A DNA stretch of 64,000 bases from assembly GCF_029962835.1 (NCBI RefSeq), contig NC_080586.1:70557001-70621000 (forward strand), written 5' to 3'. Shown piece by piece: positions 35,893 to 46,342 of the stretch; position 1 is the stretch's first letter; each line of letters begins with the position of its first letter. This stretch comes from Magnolia sinica (Eukaryota > Streptophyta > Magnoliopsida > Magnoliales > Magnoliaceae). A program made the position numbers and the translations under genes. The notes below the pieces were generated by a model. The model did not search any database. It was not told the DNA's origin and worked only from the letters and a program-made list of their open reading frames with translations.

Positions 35893-36474
35893 AGTTGTGG
35901 TAAGCCGTGTTCAAGATATGATGACCTAAAGTACATTTTTGGAGACGATCGTGCCACTGGAAAAAGATGTACAATCAGAAATTATAGTTTTAACACAGTT
36001 TCTTTTGGTGGCCTAAAGGATCCAGATAATCTGATGACACAGACTGTGGACGTCAATTCCATATCAGTTGATCTTGGATTTGACGATTTTAGGGACAGTG
36101 GCCCAAATATTCATTGGTCGTGGGACAATCGTGAAGGCGCCAATATACCACATTTGACTTCACCTACAAAGGGAAACAACTCCAACACTACAAACGGCAG
36201 TGCAAACTCTAGAAAGATGGCAAGGGCTACACGTCCAACTGATGTGATTAGTCACGGTTTGATGGACATGGCTGAAGCTCTACAGTTGATTGCGACAAAT
36301 ATAACAAGGGGAAAGAATTTTGCAAGAATGGTTGTTATCATTCTAGAGCTGGAGCACTTAGATGGACTAAATGGGCAAGAAATACTTTTCGCGATAAAAC
36401 TACTGTCCAAGGAGGAAGAATATGGGACTACTTTCCTTAACCTGCCTAACCATAAGAGGCTGGAATTTCTCTAG
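35893..36474 (+). pseudogene. Myb/SANT-like protein fragment (Harbinger ORF1 type)
   Basis: Open from about 35893 to the stop at 36472-36474, with an internal ATG at 36034. It begins with the end of a Myb/SANT-like domain, YDDLKYIFGDDRATGK, the hallmark of plant Myb_DNA-bind_3 proteins and of the DNA-binding partner of Harbinger transposases. The C-terminus LDGLNGQEILFAIKLLSKEE and FLNLPNHKRLEFL matches the usual 'ALxxLxxEExxxxFLxLPxxRRxxWL' tail. The middle is polar and Asn/Ser-rich. The N-terminal part of the Myb-like domain is missing or on an exon I could not find, so it is annotated as a remnant. Confidence 0.7.
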
Positions 36475-36902
36475 ATGTTGATGAAGTCCAACCAGTGAAG
36501 CCCTCGGGCAGCCGTAGGAGATGATGATGAGTTGTTGCTGGATGCACCTATGACAAACATTTGATGGATGCTTTTTTTTTTCTTTTTGTACGATTTGACG
36601 TTATATTGTGATGCTATATTTGGAATTTTCGATACTTTACTATGCTATTTTAATTTGTAATAGACATAGTCATCTTCATCTGTCTGCTATGTTATGTTAC
36701 ATTTACTATGTTAAATTTTCACGTTACGCAACATTTAATATGTCGAACCTTTCCTATGCTATGTTACATTCATGTCTAAATAATATTTTAAATATATTTC
36801 TACAGTCCACTAATGTCCTAATTCAATCTCTGTAATGTCTCTATTTACGGTAATATTCAAATATTTATCTGTTTTCTAACGAAAATTATTTTTTGATGTT
36901 AA

Positions 36903-37444
36903 ATGGGAAAGATCTACGCTGTATTAAGGAGAAGAAAACCTGGTATTTACTTTACTTAGGAGGAATGTAATGCCGAAGTAGACGGGTTCCACTAGACGCT
37001 ATTCAAATCGTACAAGTCGAAGGAACGGCGATCCGTGCATGGGAGGCTTTTTGTGTAAAACCACAACATTTAGAGATGTCAAACCGTGAATTTCCACCTC
37101 TGAGTGGTGACGATGACAGTGGGGTTATACATCAAGCTTTGCATGGTCAAGAATTTCAAGTGAACAATCTTAACCATTAAAATACCTCAAATAGTGGAGC
37201 CTCAACTTCAAACCCCCCATCTCTGAAGGCAGAGAACAGTTCAAACGAAGACGACGGTACTGCACTGCTGCTTCTACTAAGCGTATTGCTTGTCATTATG
37301 GCGGTTCACCTCATCTCTCTGAATCATTTAAGTTGTAGTGGTGGATGTCCAACATGCATGACTTTGTATCATGTTGTTGTAAAACATGTGTTAATGGTCT
37401 TTTATGACTCGGCTTTTTTTGCTTTTGAATTGTGTAAGTGGTAA
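36903..37444 (+). pseudogene. Viroplasmin-domain (RNase H1 N-terminal type) protein with C-terminal hydrophobic segment, broken
   Basis: Starts ATG at 36903: GKIYAVLRRRKPGIYFT, then, past an in-frame TAG where the family has Trp, EECNAEVDGF and FKSYKSKE, the core of the viroplasmin fold (usual form YxVxxGRxPGIYxxWxECxxQVxGFxxAxxKSFxSxEEA). After another TAG and a one-base shift near 37027, AIRAWEAFCVKPQHLEMSNR continues to a TAA at 37179. The same frame then runs on to 37444 and encodes an acidic linker and TALLLLLSVLLVIMAVHL, a likely membrane helix. Four lesions make it non-functional. In RNase H1 this domain binds RNA/DNA hybrids; no catalytic RNase H domain is seen here. It lies inside the Harbinger-type element. 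Confidence 0.7.
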
Positions 37445-37559
37445 ATTGAAATATTTTGCTTTATTAAAGAGACTGGACAATATTGAGAGTGACTCTGGAT
37501 GGACAATCTTGATTGAAAGATAACCCTGCCACGTAAAAGAGACCCGACAATATTGAAAG

Positions 37560-38375
37560 CCACATCGGCCCCACCGTGATGATCGTATTGGATCCACATC
37601 CTCCATCCATATAGAGAGATCATTTTAGGGCAGTAACTAAGGAACGAGTCAAATCCAAAGCTCCAGTGAACCCTTACACATAAAACAGAGGGAACAGTGA
37701 TGCCACCATTAAAAATTTTTAAAGGTCACACCAGTTTAGAACGATGCTGATATTTATGATCCCCTCTCCATATCATGTTTTTTTTTTTTTCTTTTCAACA
37801 GCAATCGGATTTCAAACGAAGATTCTAATGGGCAATAGGATAGTTTCAACGATGGGAATCACTCTTCACTCGACGCGGATTTCCTGCTTAAATTGATTGC
37901 CAGCTAAAGCCTTTCGTAGGTTTTTCATGTGCTAGGAAACCATACTGACATGGCCCACCGTGATGTTTGTATGGAATCCACCCTGTCTATCGGCTTTGTC
38001 AGCTCATTTTAAGCGTGAGAAAAAAAAATGAGCGGGATTCACGACTCAAGTGGGTCGTAATAGATGGTTGTGGTGGTTGGGGAAATTCATACCGTTGAAA
38101 CATCCCTGGGTTCTACAGTGATGTTTAGATTCCATCCATACTGTTAATAGCGTCATTCATACTGGGATGAACTGGAAAAACCAATATTAGAAAGATTCAA
38201 AACTTCTATGGCTACGAATATTTCATTTGTCGAAATTCAATTCTCACATTTTCGACCCACTTGAGCATTAGGTAAGGTTCATTTTTGACCTCATGTGATA
38301 AAATTAACTCACAATAATAATGGACAGAGAGGATTTATCAAAATCATCACATTGGGCCCCACCTAGGTATCCAGC
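37560..38375. mobile_element. Two adjoining diverged inverted-repeat MITEs inside the Harbinger-type element
   Basis: 37560-37920 opens ccccaccgtgatgatcgtat with ccatccatatagagagatca; 37945-38375 opens ggcccaccgtgatgtttgta and ends attgggccccacctagg. Interiors are strongly diverged but retain gatgctgatatttatg and aaatgagc text. Boundaries are approximate. Confidence 0.5.
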
Positions 38376-40554
38376 GCTGGAACTTCCTGCGAAAGGTTAT
38401 CGCAGGAGTACCGTGTCCATCATCTCCACATATCTCGCAACACTTACGCCATGGTGGCCCCACAACAATTGGTGAGATTACTCCAATAGTGCTTGTGATA
38501 AAATCCCCCGTGCTCTTGGCGGTCATTTGCAAGGTGGAAAACAAACAGCAAGCTCCAGTCTTGACCGTATTTATGGTGCTCATGGGAGACAACCAAACAA
38601 GATCAACACGATACTATTTCTATCGACAGTTTTACAGGCGGAAAGGGTAAATCATGATTAAATACATTTGCATGTATTTACCACAACGAAACGGAAATCA
38701 AATAGGCCCTAAGTGAAATTGAGTCGGTAAAAGAGCAGCATAGAGGATTGAAGAGTGTTTTGAGCAGCTCCTCTTAAGATTGTGTGTGAGGTGTGTTGAG
38801 TATTCTAAAGCCCCATATATACAGTACTAAAGATGATTGATAACAAGACATCCATCGATGGGTTCCTTATACAAGTCCATATGAGTAATGAAATATGCCA
38901 TGAAGGTTAAAGCCCTCAATTCATATAAACGGGTGCACGAAATAATTGGCAGTCATCAGAAAATGACTCTTGAGCACCTACTTCAAAATGTTGGTAAGTA
39001 ATTAAATAATTTGATTTAATTTTCTATATATTTCAATATTTAATTGATTGTTTGCATAGTATGGACATGTATAGTTCTTTTCTTATAATAATATATGAAT
39101 ATGTGCAGAACATACTTCTTGAACCTTAAGTATCACTACGGGCATACGTTTATTAAGGATAACAGCTTAAAAAAGGCGTTGCACAATTTTTATAAGAACT
39201 TATTCTCAAATTTTTTACAAAAATTAAATTTTTAGAATGAGGTTAACATGTTTTGCATTTAGCTCTTATCTAATTTCATTTAATGCATTATACTTGCAAT
39301 TACTATTAAATGATATCAACAGATTATCACGTTCCACGATACAAAAAGGTATGTTTGGGCACTAGGCTGCAAGATCATTTAAGAAGATGATGATGCATGT
39401 GAGTTATTATATTAGTTAAAGCTTAAAAGTTATTTTTGATATTTTAAAATTATATGTGAAATTAATAGGAAAATTATCAATTTCAAAAGCTAAATGTGGA
39501 AGATATACGGGAGCAACTGCGAGACATCGTAATGATTGATTATTGTAGTTGCACAAGCGATGCCCTTATCACCACGTGAAAGAAATTTGAGCATGTTCTC
39601 TTTCATTCACACGAACAAATAAAACAGATTGGGTTATGAGAGGCTTTGGAAGCTAGTTTAATACCATTATAATATGAAGTCAAAAGAGAGACTGTTACAT
39701 GCAGAAGATAGATGAAAAACGCAGGAGGATTTTCTAGACTGAGTGATAATCAATCATCATGCATACCACGATGTAGATATAGAGGACCAACTTTACGAGT
39801 GGATTGAGTTAGATGAATTAAATTAAGCAAATGACTCACCAAAGTCACATATAGTGGAGGAACTAGCATCACAACATGTTGGCATTAATACTAATGTTGA
39901 GAAGACTATATCTCCCCCTGAAGCTTTTGACCCATTAACGAAGAATGCAGAAGGCAACCAACAATAATCGCTATCTCGTGGAACACATAATAACCACACT
40001 CTATCTAACATAGACAACGATAGAGGTGATGGGCCTAGCGATGGCAATGACGACGACGACGATGATGATAGCAGTAGCATGAAGTGGTGGTAACACTAAT
40101 GTACATTATGGGAGTGAGACTCGATCTACAAATTAGGGTTAGATGCCTCTTAACTCATTTGTTAAGAGAATAATTTTGAGTATGCTACCCAGGACGAAGA
40201 TCATGGTTCTCATCCATGTTCTTGTCTTATTATTATTATTATTTTTTAAAAGGCTTACGCTCACTCAACGTGTCATAAGAAACAACAACTTTGTAATGCA
40301 CATAAGGACTTATTAACATAGAGCATGAGTAATGCACATGAGGACTCATTTGCATAGAGCATGGGGTCCATGGATGTCAGTAGTAGACAATGTAGCTCTG
40401 GTTTTATGCCACAAACACAGTATGGATATAGATCATATGGTGACTAAGGACCATGCGGATATATGACTAATGACTCCATCAGCACAGTTTTTCAAGTACG
40501 AGCAAAAGTATGCTTCCTTATATGGGAAGGAATATCTATAGTATAACTATGGAC

Positions 40555-41563
40555 TAGAGCTAGGCATTTCTAACCCGATCCGGTGGATCCGACCCGATTC
40601 GAACCAAACCGATGGCCTGGATCGGTGCAGATTGGGTAGATCCATTCAAATCCAAAATATTTTTGGGTTGAATTCGGATTAGAAGAGATCCGATCCGGAA
40701 TCCGATCCGATCCGAACCAATCCGAAATCCGACTCGATTAGAATATGATTTTTTTCATACAAAGAAGCTTAGATCTACAAAAACCATGGCCCCACTTGTC
40801 AAGACCTCATGATTTTGCATTTGACTAAAGAAAAAAAAAAAAAAAAGAAGCTTTTGTTAGGACCCACGGCCAGGGCTTCACCCATCAAGCTGTTATACCT
40901 ACCTCATCCAATCCTCACCTTCGAATCTTACTGGATAGAAATTACCGATCCACTTCTCAAGTTGGATTTTTCAGTAATTTAAAAGAGAAATGCTGATGAT
41001 ATTTGGGTGAGGAGAGATTAAATTAGTTATCGGTGGCAAACAGGCCAAGTGTTACAAATTTTTGATATCCGGGCCACTCGTCAAGTTGTTGCTAGTATGA
41101 AATAACTACATCTCAAAATAAAGAAGGCTCACTCAATAGGTGGGCCATAATTATGCTTTGAATATAAACTGTTGGTTATCTATTTTTCTAATACACAGCG
41201 AACCACCATAAAATTTGATTAGAACGATTTTTCGAACCAATGCATGTCCACTGTAGAACTCATCAGATGGTCCGAATTCACTACACATATGCTAAATTAG
41301 CATGTGTGCCGCGAAAGGGTCTTGAGTATCTTCTTGCCCGAATAGCTGGAGTTCCTAATAACTGAAAAGACTCTAAAATAACTTGAGTTCCCAGGAACTG
41401 TAAAGAAACTCTTAAATAGCTGGAGTTCCTGAGAACTAAAAAGACTCTTATCCCGTCCGTTCGAACTCGGAAGTCTTCGGACAAGAGGGCATTTTCGACA
41501 ATTTCGCTCAATTTGAACAGTTTCCCGTCCCACTCACGCTCTAGGCTTTTTAAAACTGGCGGT

Positions 41564-41600
<37 letters not shown>

Positions 41601-41966
41601 GAACCGTTGGTCTTTTTGCCGTCCCACTCACGAACCGTTGGTCTTAACTCTTGACTAAGGGGGAAAAAATGGAAGATGGAAGAAAAAGAGCTTTCGTCTT
41701 CATACGTTTGGTTTCGTCTTTCTCCCTACTATCGAGTCTTTCTTCTTCAGACTTCTGGTTTGGAGCTAAGAGGACACATTTTCTTCATGCGTCGATTGCC
41801 TTATCACTTCTTTTGTAATTTTTCTCTTAAAATCTGGATCGATTCAAATAGTGCCCAATTCGATCCAACTCAGTTTTCCCGATCGAGTCGAACTCGGATC
41901 GAATCAGACCATGTACATTTCGGATCAGACTCAATCCGATCCAACTCGGTCCAATGCCCAGCTCTA
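40555..41966. mobile_element. Non-autonomous hAT element (1412 bp) with perfect 8-bp TSD
   Basis: Terminal inverted repeats tagagctaggcatt (left) and tagagctgggcatt (reverse complement of right). The 8-bp duplication ctatggac occurs at 40547-40554 and 41967-41974. The paralogous unit 2 has the empty site, ctatggat, at 43603-43610. Subterminal zones are dense in gatccgatccg and aactcggatcgaat motifs. The core has a (TC)n tract (41567-41598) and short repeats of agctggagttcct. No transposase frame. Confidence 0.88.
41567..41598. repeat. (TC)n microsatellite
   Basis: About 16 TC dinucleotides inside the hAT element at 40555-41966. The repeat creates a spurious Arg/Glu-repeat frame on the minus strand. 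Confidence 0.95.
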
Positions 41967-42591
41967 CTATGGACAGATGAATTCAGAAGTTTCATGTGCA
42001 CCCAACCCATATCCAGCTATAGATCCATATCATTCACAGACAATGATGATTACACAATACTCACAAAGGGACATACTACTCAAGTTCAAAGAGGATGAGT
42101 ACTAGCATTATGTCATAGTATCTTCATTGGTATCATTCTACTATAATATAAACATAGTATTGTCAATTTGTAGATGAGTAGTTTTATAACCAGCCCTATA
42201 GAGATGGAGGTGATGATTTTGAGCCACCACGCAATCTTTGTGGGTTTGAGGTATAACCACACACATCACAAGTATATTTCTAGTTTTCTACTTCTTTTTT
42301 CTTGCTTTTGAATGTATTTATATATTTTTTAATGTTTTATGAATCTTTATTAAAAAATCCCACCAATTTCTCAATATTTTCCCATGTTTCTCAATAACAA
42401 TATAAATTACACATTACATCTAATATTTCCACATCCCAAGGGCGTGATACATCCGTTGACATCAATACAGAAAACATTGAGTGGCACTAGTTCTAAGGGT
42501 GCAAGTATTTCCATCTCCTCAAAAACATATTCATAAATTCTTGCCTAAGTTTGGGTCCGGTCGAGGTCACAATAAGCCGACCCATTGGGCT

Positions 42592-42752
42592 TTAGAAGCT
42601 AGTTTTTTTTTTTCCTTACACACGCACACACACCCCACACACTCACACTAGTGGAATTTCACCACCTATGGATACTCGAACCCTTGATCGGGTGTTGAAA
42701 CTCCTGAGAGTCCACCACCCGAGCAAGAGTAAGGATCCTTAGAAGCTAGTTT
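42592..42752 (-). mobile_element. tRNA-derived SINE with perfect 14-bp TSD
   Basis: SINE body 42606-42738, minus orientation, same family as 5022-5171: B-box-like gggttcgagtatcc, then gtgtgagtgtgtg and an A-rich tail. The 14-bp duplication ttagaagctagttt lies at 42592-42605 and 42739-42752. Unit 1 of the tandem duplication keeps the empty site ttggaagctagttt at 39646-39659, so the insertion postdates the duplication. Confidence 0.85.
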
Positions 42753-42822
42753 AATACCATTGTAATATGAAGTCAAAAGAGAGACTGTTACGTGCAGAAG
42801 ATAGAAAAAAACACAGGAGGAT

Positions 42823-43160
42823 TTGCTACACTTAGTGATAATCAATCATCATGCATACCACGATGTAGATATAGAGGACCAACTTTACGAGTGCATTAAG
42901 TTAGATGAATTAAATCAAGCAAATGGCTCACCAAAGCCATATATAGTAGAGGAGCCAGCATCACAACATGTTGACATTGACACTAACGTTGAGGAGACTA
43001 TATCTCCCCCTGAAGCTTTTGACCCATTAACGAAGAATGCAAAAGGCAACCAACAATAATCACTATCTTACGGAACATGTGATAACCACACTCTATCTAA
43101 CATAGACAACGATAGAGGTGATGGGCCTAGTGATGGCAATGACGACGACGACGACGATGA
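42823..43160 (+). pseudogene. Second copy of the hAT transposase C-terminal exon
   Basis: Paralogue of 39760-40090, with a longer open frame (42823-43059): VIINHHAYHDVDIEDQLYE, VEEPASQHVDIDTNVEE and SPPEAFDPLTKNA. The Asp-rich gac/gat run follows at 43141-43170. It is a partial duplicate without the BED or DUF659 exons. Confidence 0.7.
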
Positions 43161-44221
43161 TGATGGCGGCAGCGTGAAGTGGTGGTAACACTAATGTGCA
43201 TGATGGGAGTGAGACTCGATCTACAAATTAGGGTTAGATGCCTCTTAACTCGTTTATTGGGAGAAGAATTTTGAGTATGCTACCCAGGACGAAGATTATG
43301 GTTCTCATCCATGTTCTTGTTTTATTTTTATTTTTTTTTAAAAAAGAAGCTTACACACGTCATATCATAAGAAACAACAACTGATTGATGCACATGAGGA
43401 CTCATTAGCATAGAGCATGGGGTCCATGGATGTCAGTAGTAGACAATGTACCTCTGGTTTTATGCCACAAACACATTATGGATAAGGATCATATGGCGAC
43501 TAAGGACCATGTGGACATATGACTAATGACTCCATCTGCACACTTTTTCAAGTACGAGCAAGAGTATGCTTCCTTATACGGGAAGGGATATCTACAGTAT
43601 GACTATGGATAGATGAATTTGAAAAGTTTCATGTGCACCGAGCCCATATCTAGCGATAGATCCATATCATTCACAGATACTGATGATTACACAATACTCA
43701 CCAAGGGACATACTACTTAAGTTTAAAGAAGATGAGTACTAGCATTATGTCATAGTATCTTCATTAGTATCATGCTATTATAACCTAAACATGGTATTGT
43801 CAATTTATAGATGAGTAATTTTATAACCAGCCTTATAGAAATGGAGATAATGATTTTGAGCCACCACGCAATCTTTATGGGTTTGAGGTATAACCACACA
43901 CCTTACAGGTATATTTCGAGTTTTCCACTTCTTTTTTCTTGCTTTTGAATGTATTTATATATTTTTTAACATTTTATGAATCTTCATTAAAAAAATCTAA
44001 CCAATTTTTCAATATTTTCCCATGTTTCTCGATAACAATATAAATTACACAATATATCTAATATTTCCATATCCCAAGGGTCTGATACATCCGTTGACAT
44101 CCATACAGAAAACATTGTGTGGCACTAGTCCTAAGGGTGCAAGTATTTCCATCTCCTCAAAAACATATCCATAAATTTTTGCCTAAGTTTGGGTCCGGTC
44201 ATTGTCAAAATAAGCCGACCC

Positions 44222-44952
44222 ATTAATTTAACTGGTAAGAGTATCTAGACCTGACCCATGAGATTTGTGGATTGGGTTGAACTGGCTCAGACTACAGCAC
44301 TCTCACGGAGATCCCTACATGATGGATTTCATACAAGCATGTATTTGTGGCATGTGTTTGATCAAGTCCTGTTTACCCAAACTAGACCTAGCAATAGCAT
44401 TGTTGGAATCTTCCAATTATTTGTAAAAAGATGAAAAATGATCACATACAAGGGTTTGATGTCAACATCCAATCTTTCACATTCACCCACTAAATAATTC
44501 TAATAAAGAAATGCTCCAGTGCTCCCAGAGTACTATAAGTTGCAGTGCTCCTATTTACATGATTTCATATGGGCAGTCCAATCTACCAATCTGAACCGTC
44601 TACCAAGTGGAGAACACATTTCCCCGTCCACCATGCAAAGATCACACAGATCGGATGATCCAATCCATCCTTAATTTGGCCTTAATTTTTATAGCCATCC
44701 ATTTTTCAAACCGTGGGAAGGAATGGTTAAGATTACCTAACAACAGTGACTGACTCTTTCGAATCATTAGCAATCCATGATGGCCCTAAGAAATAGATGG
44801 ATGAAATTGTTGAATGGTATTTTGTGTAGACAATATTGACCGTTCATATTAAAACCATGATCAAATGGTTAAGATTTGTCAGATTGGTGTGGTGTTTCCA
44901 TGGTAGGCCATAAAATGTGTTGGACCAAATGAATAATATGGATATATGGACT
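44222..44952. other. Intergenic DNA with a partial MITE related to 49032-49573
   Basis: From about 44510 the text gaaatgctccagtgctccca and gtactataagttgcagtgct parallels the left end of the element at 49032-49573. The right half breaks off near 44940 where another element begins. 44222-44510 has no recognised feature. Confidence 0.5.
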
Positions 44953-45462
44953 GGGAGCGGATTAGGTGCGGCCCTTACCATGGGGCCCACCTTGATGCAT
45001 ATATCCACACGGTCCATCTGTTTTTTCCAGATCATTTTAGAACGTGAGCCCAAAAATGAAGCAGATCTAATTCTTCTCAGGTGGACCATATCATAAGAAA
45101 CAGTAGTGATTGACTATTAATGGACCACAAAAGTTTTGGATCAAGCTGATATTTGTCTTTGGTTTTTTCCTTCATCCAGTTTTATATGACCTTATCAACA
45201 GGCTGGATGGGAAATAAACATCATGGAACCATTACAGTGGGCCCTAAGAAGTTTTTAATGGTAGGGCATTCAATCAACAGTGTTTCCTATGGTATGGTCC
45301 TCTTGAGAATTGGACCTGCTTCATTTTTGGGTTTATACTCTAAAATGATCTCGTAAAACAGATGGACGGCATGGATGTAGAATAAATGCATCAAGGTGGG
45401 CCCCACGGTAAGGGCTGCACCGTCTTGGGTGAGGCCAGGCAGCACCTAATCCGCTCCCAATG
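44953..45462. mobile_element. Full-length inverted-repeat element with intact termini
   Basis: The first 17 bp gggagcggattaggtgc are exactly mirrored by the last 17 bp gcacctaatccgctccc. The next block ggcccttaccatggggccca also has its mirror. Interior: gaagcagatctaattctt and ttttggatcaagctgatatt. One of the best-preserved copies in the window. Confidence 0.85.
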
Positions 45463-45604
45463 CAAATAAACTTAATCAATCAACTCTCCTGAGTCTGCGT
45501 TGATCTGGGCATGGGCCAGTGTTCTATTTTATTTTATTGTTTTGATGGATCGGGTCCATTTTAGGATTGCCCCAAATCGGGTCCATTAAAAAATAAAAGC
45601 CCGA

Positions 45605-46030
45605 GTCCAGGTCAGCACCGTTTCTTATCCTCACAGTCCATCCATTTTACCAGCTCATCTCATGGGATGAGCCCAAAAATGAAGTATATCCAAAGCTCAG
45701 GTGGGCCACACCTCAGGAAACGGTGTGAATTGAAGGCCTACCGTTGAAAAGTTCTTGGGGACTACAGTTTTGTATCAAGCTGATATTTGTGTTTTCCCTT
45801 CATCCATGTCTTTGTAACCTTATGAACAGGTTGGATGACAAATAGACATTACTGTGGGACCTTGGAAGGTTTCTATGGTGGACATCATTATCCCCACTGT
45901 TTCCTGTGGTGTGGTCCACTTGAGCTTTAGATATAGTTAAATTTTAGCCTTATACCCTAAAATGAGCTGGAAAGACAGATGGACGGTGTGGATAAGACAT
46001 ATACATCCATAGTGGGGCCCACAGAGTTTA
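45605..46030. mobile_element. Inverted-repeat element, left end eroded
   Basis: Interior ggtgggccacacctcaggaa, tatcaagctgatatttgtg and aggttggatgacaaatagac; right end ggacggtgtggataagacat then agtggggcccacag. The left end begins in ctcacagtccatccatttta and lacks the outer repeat. Confidence 0.65.
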
Positions 46031-46342
46031 CTCAGTATCCACTTCCCCTAACTAGTTCCTCTACTGTCATACCCTTTTCAAAACACCTCAAAACAGACCC
46101 GATGCATAAATAGAAGAAACGTTCTGGAGCGCAACGAATACCCAAACAAGCATCATTGTCAATTCTTCAGCGGGCTCCACCCACATGATATCCACCGTCC
46201 GTTTCTGATTAAAATGCTTATGAAGATGTGAAAGAGGTCCCAGACTCCCAAAGTCCTAGAATTTCCTGCCCACCAAACATCAACCTTTTTCTGACATGCT
46301 CTGAACCGGTGGCAGAAGCTCACTACTGACAATAATCATGCC

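Larger units (their letters stand above)
34963..38709. mobile_element. PIF/Harbinger-type element (3.75 kb) with TAA TSD
   Basis: Left end ggggctgtttgatttctg; reverse complement of right end gggcctatttgatttccg. A 3-bp taa duplication flanks it (34960-34962 and 38710-38712), as expected for PIF/Harbinger. It interrupts the DUF659 transposase pseudogene. It carries a Myb/SANT-like frame (35893-36474) and a broken viroplasmin-domain frame (36903-37444). I see no DDE transposase, so either it was lost or the element was mobilised by another copy. Inverted-repeat MITE copies lie inside it at about 35155-35465 and 37560-38375. Confidence 0.8.
33728..40095 (+). pseudogene. BED zinc finger / DUF659 hAT-type transposase gene, decayed and split by a 3.7-kb insertion
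   Basis: Pieces in order: 33797-34112 encodes a BED-like zinc finger (CNYCGHVSKKGRMSYLNKHL, CxxC then HL). 34430-34760 encodes DUF659 sequence, VEKKNIMQFVINNECIFVKV (usual form VxxVTDNxxNYxxAG) and THCIDLMLEAMGG (usual form AHCxxLxLEDIG). After the Harbinger-type insertion, 38713-38990 and 39110-39240 resume, with LNLKYHYGHTFIKDNSLKKA (usual form YLNPxxxY). 39580-39960 holds the C-terminal dimerisation part (YHYNMKSKERLL) and an acidic Asp-rich tail follows. Stops and frameshifts occur in every piece, so it is dead. Its right terminus (to 42489) resembles the right ends of the short hAT-like elements in this window. Confidence 0.8.
39645..44221. repeat. Tandem duplication of about 1.5 kb covering the 3' end of the hAT gene
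   Basis: Unit 1 (39645-42589) and unit 2 (42590-44221) align end to end: tttaataccatt...atatgaagtcaaaag at 39656 and 42749, gacgacgacgacgatgatga at 40049 and 43147, catgtgcaccc/catgtgcaccg near 41993 and 43628, and gggtccggtc at 42553 and 44192. After removing the 1420-bp hAT-type insertion from unit 1 and the roughly 147-bp SINE insertion from unit 2, lengths are about 1520 and 1485 bp. Confidence 0.9.

Noticed and set aside
32654-42489. Full hAT element ends with matching TSD around the DUF659 gene
   Set aside because: The candidate left flank ggtggcat does not match the right flank gttctaag, so the element borders cannot be claimed.
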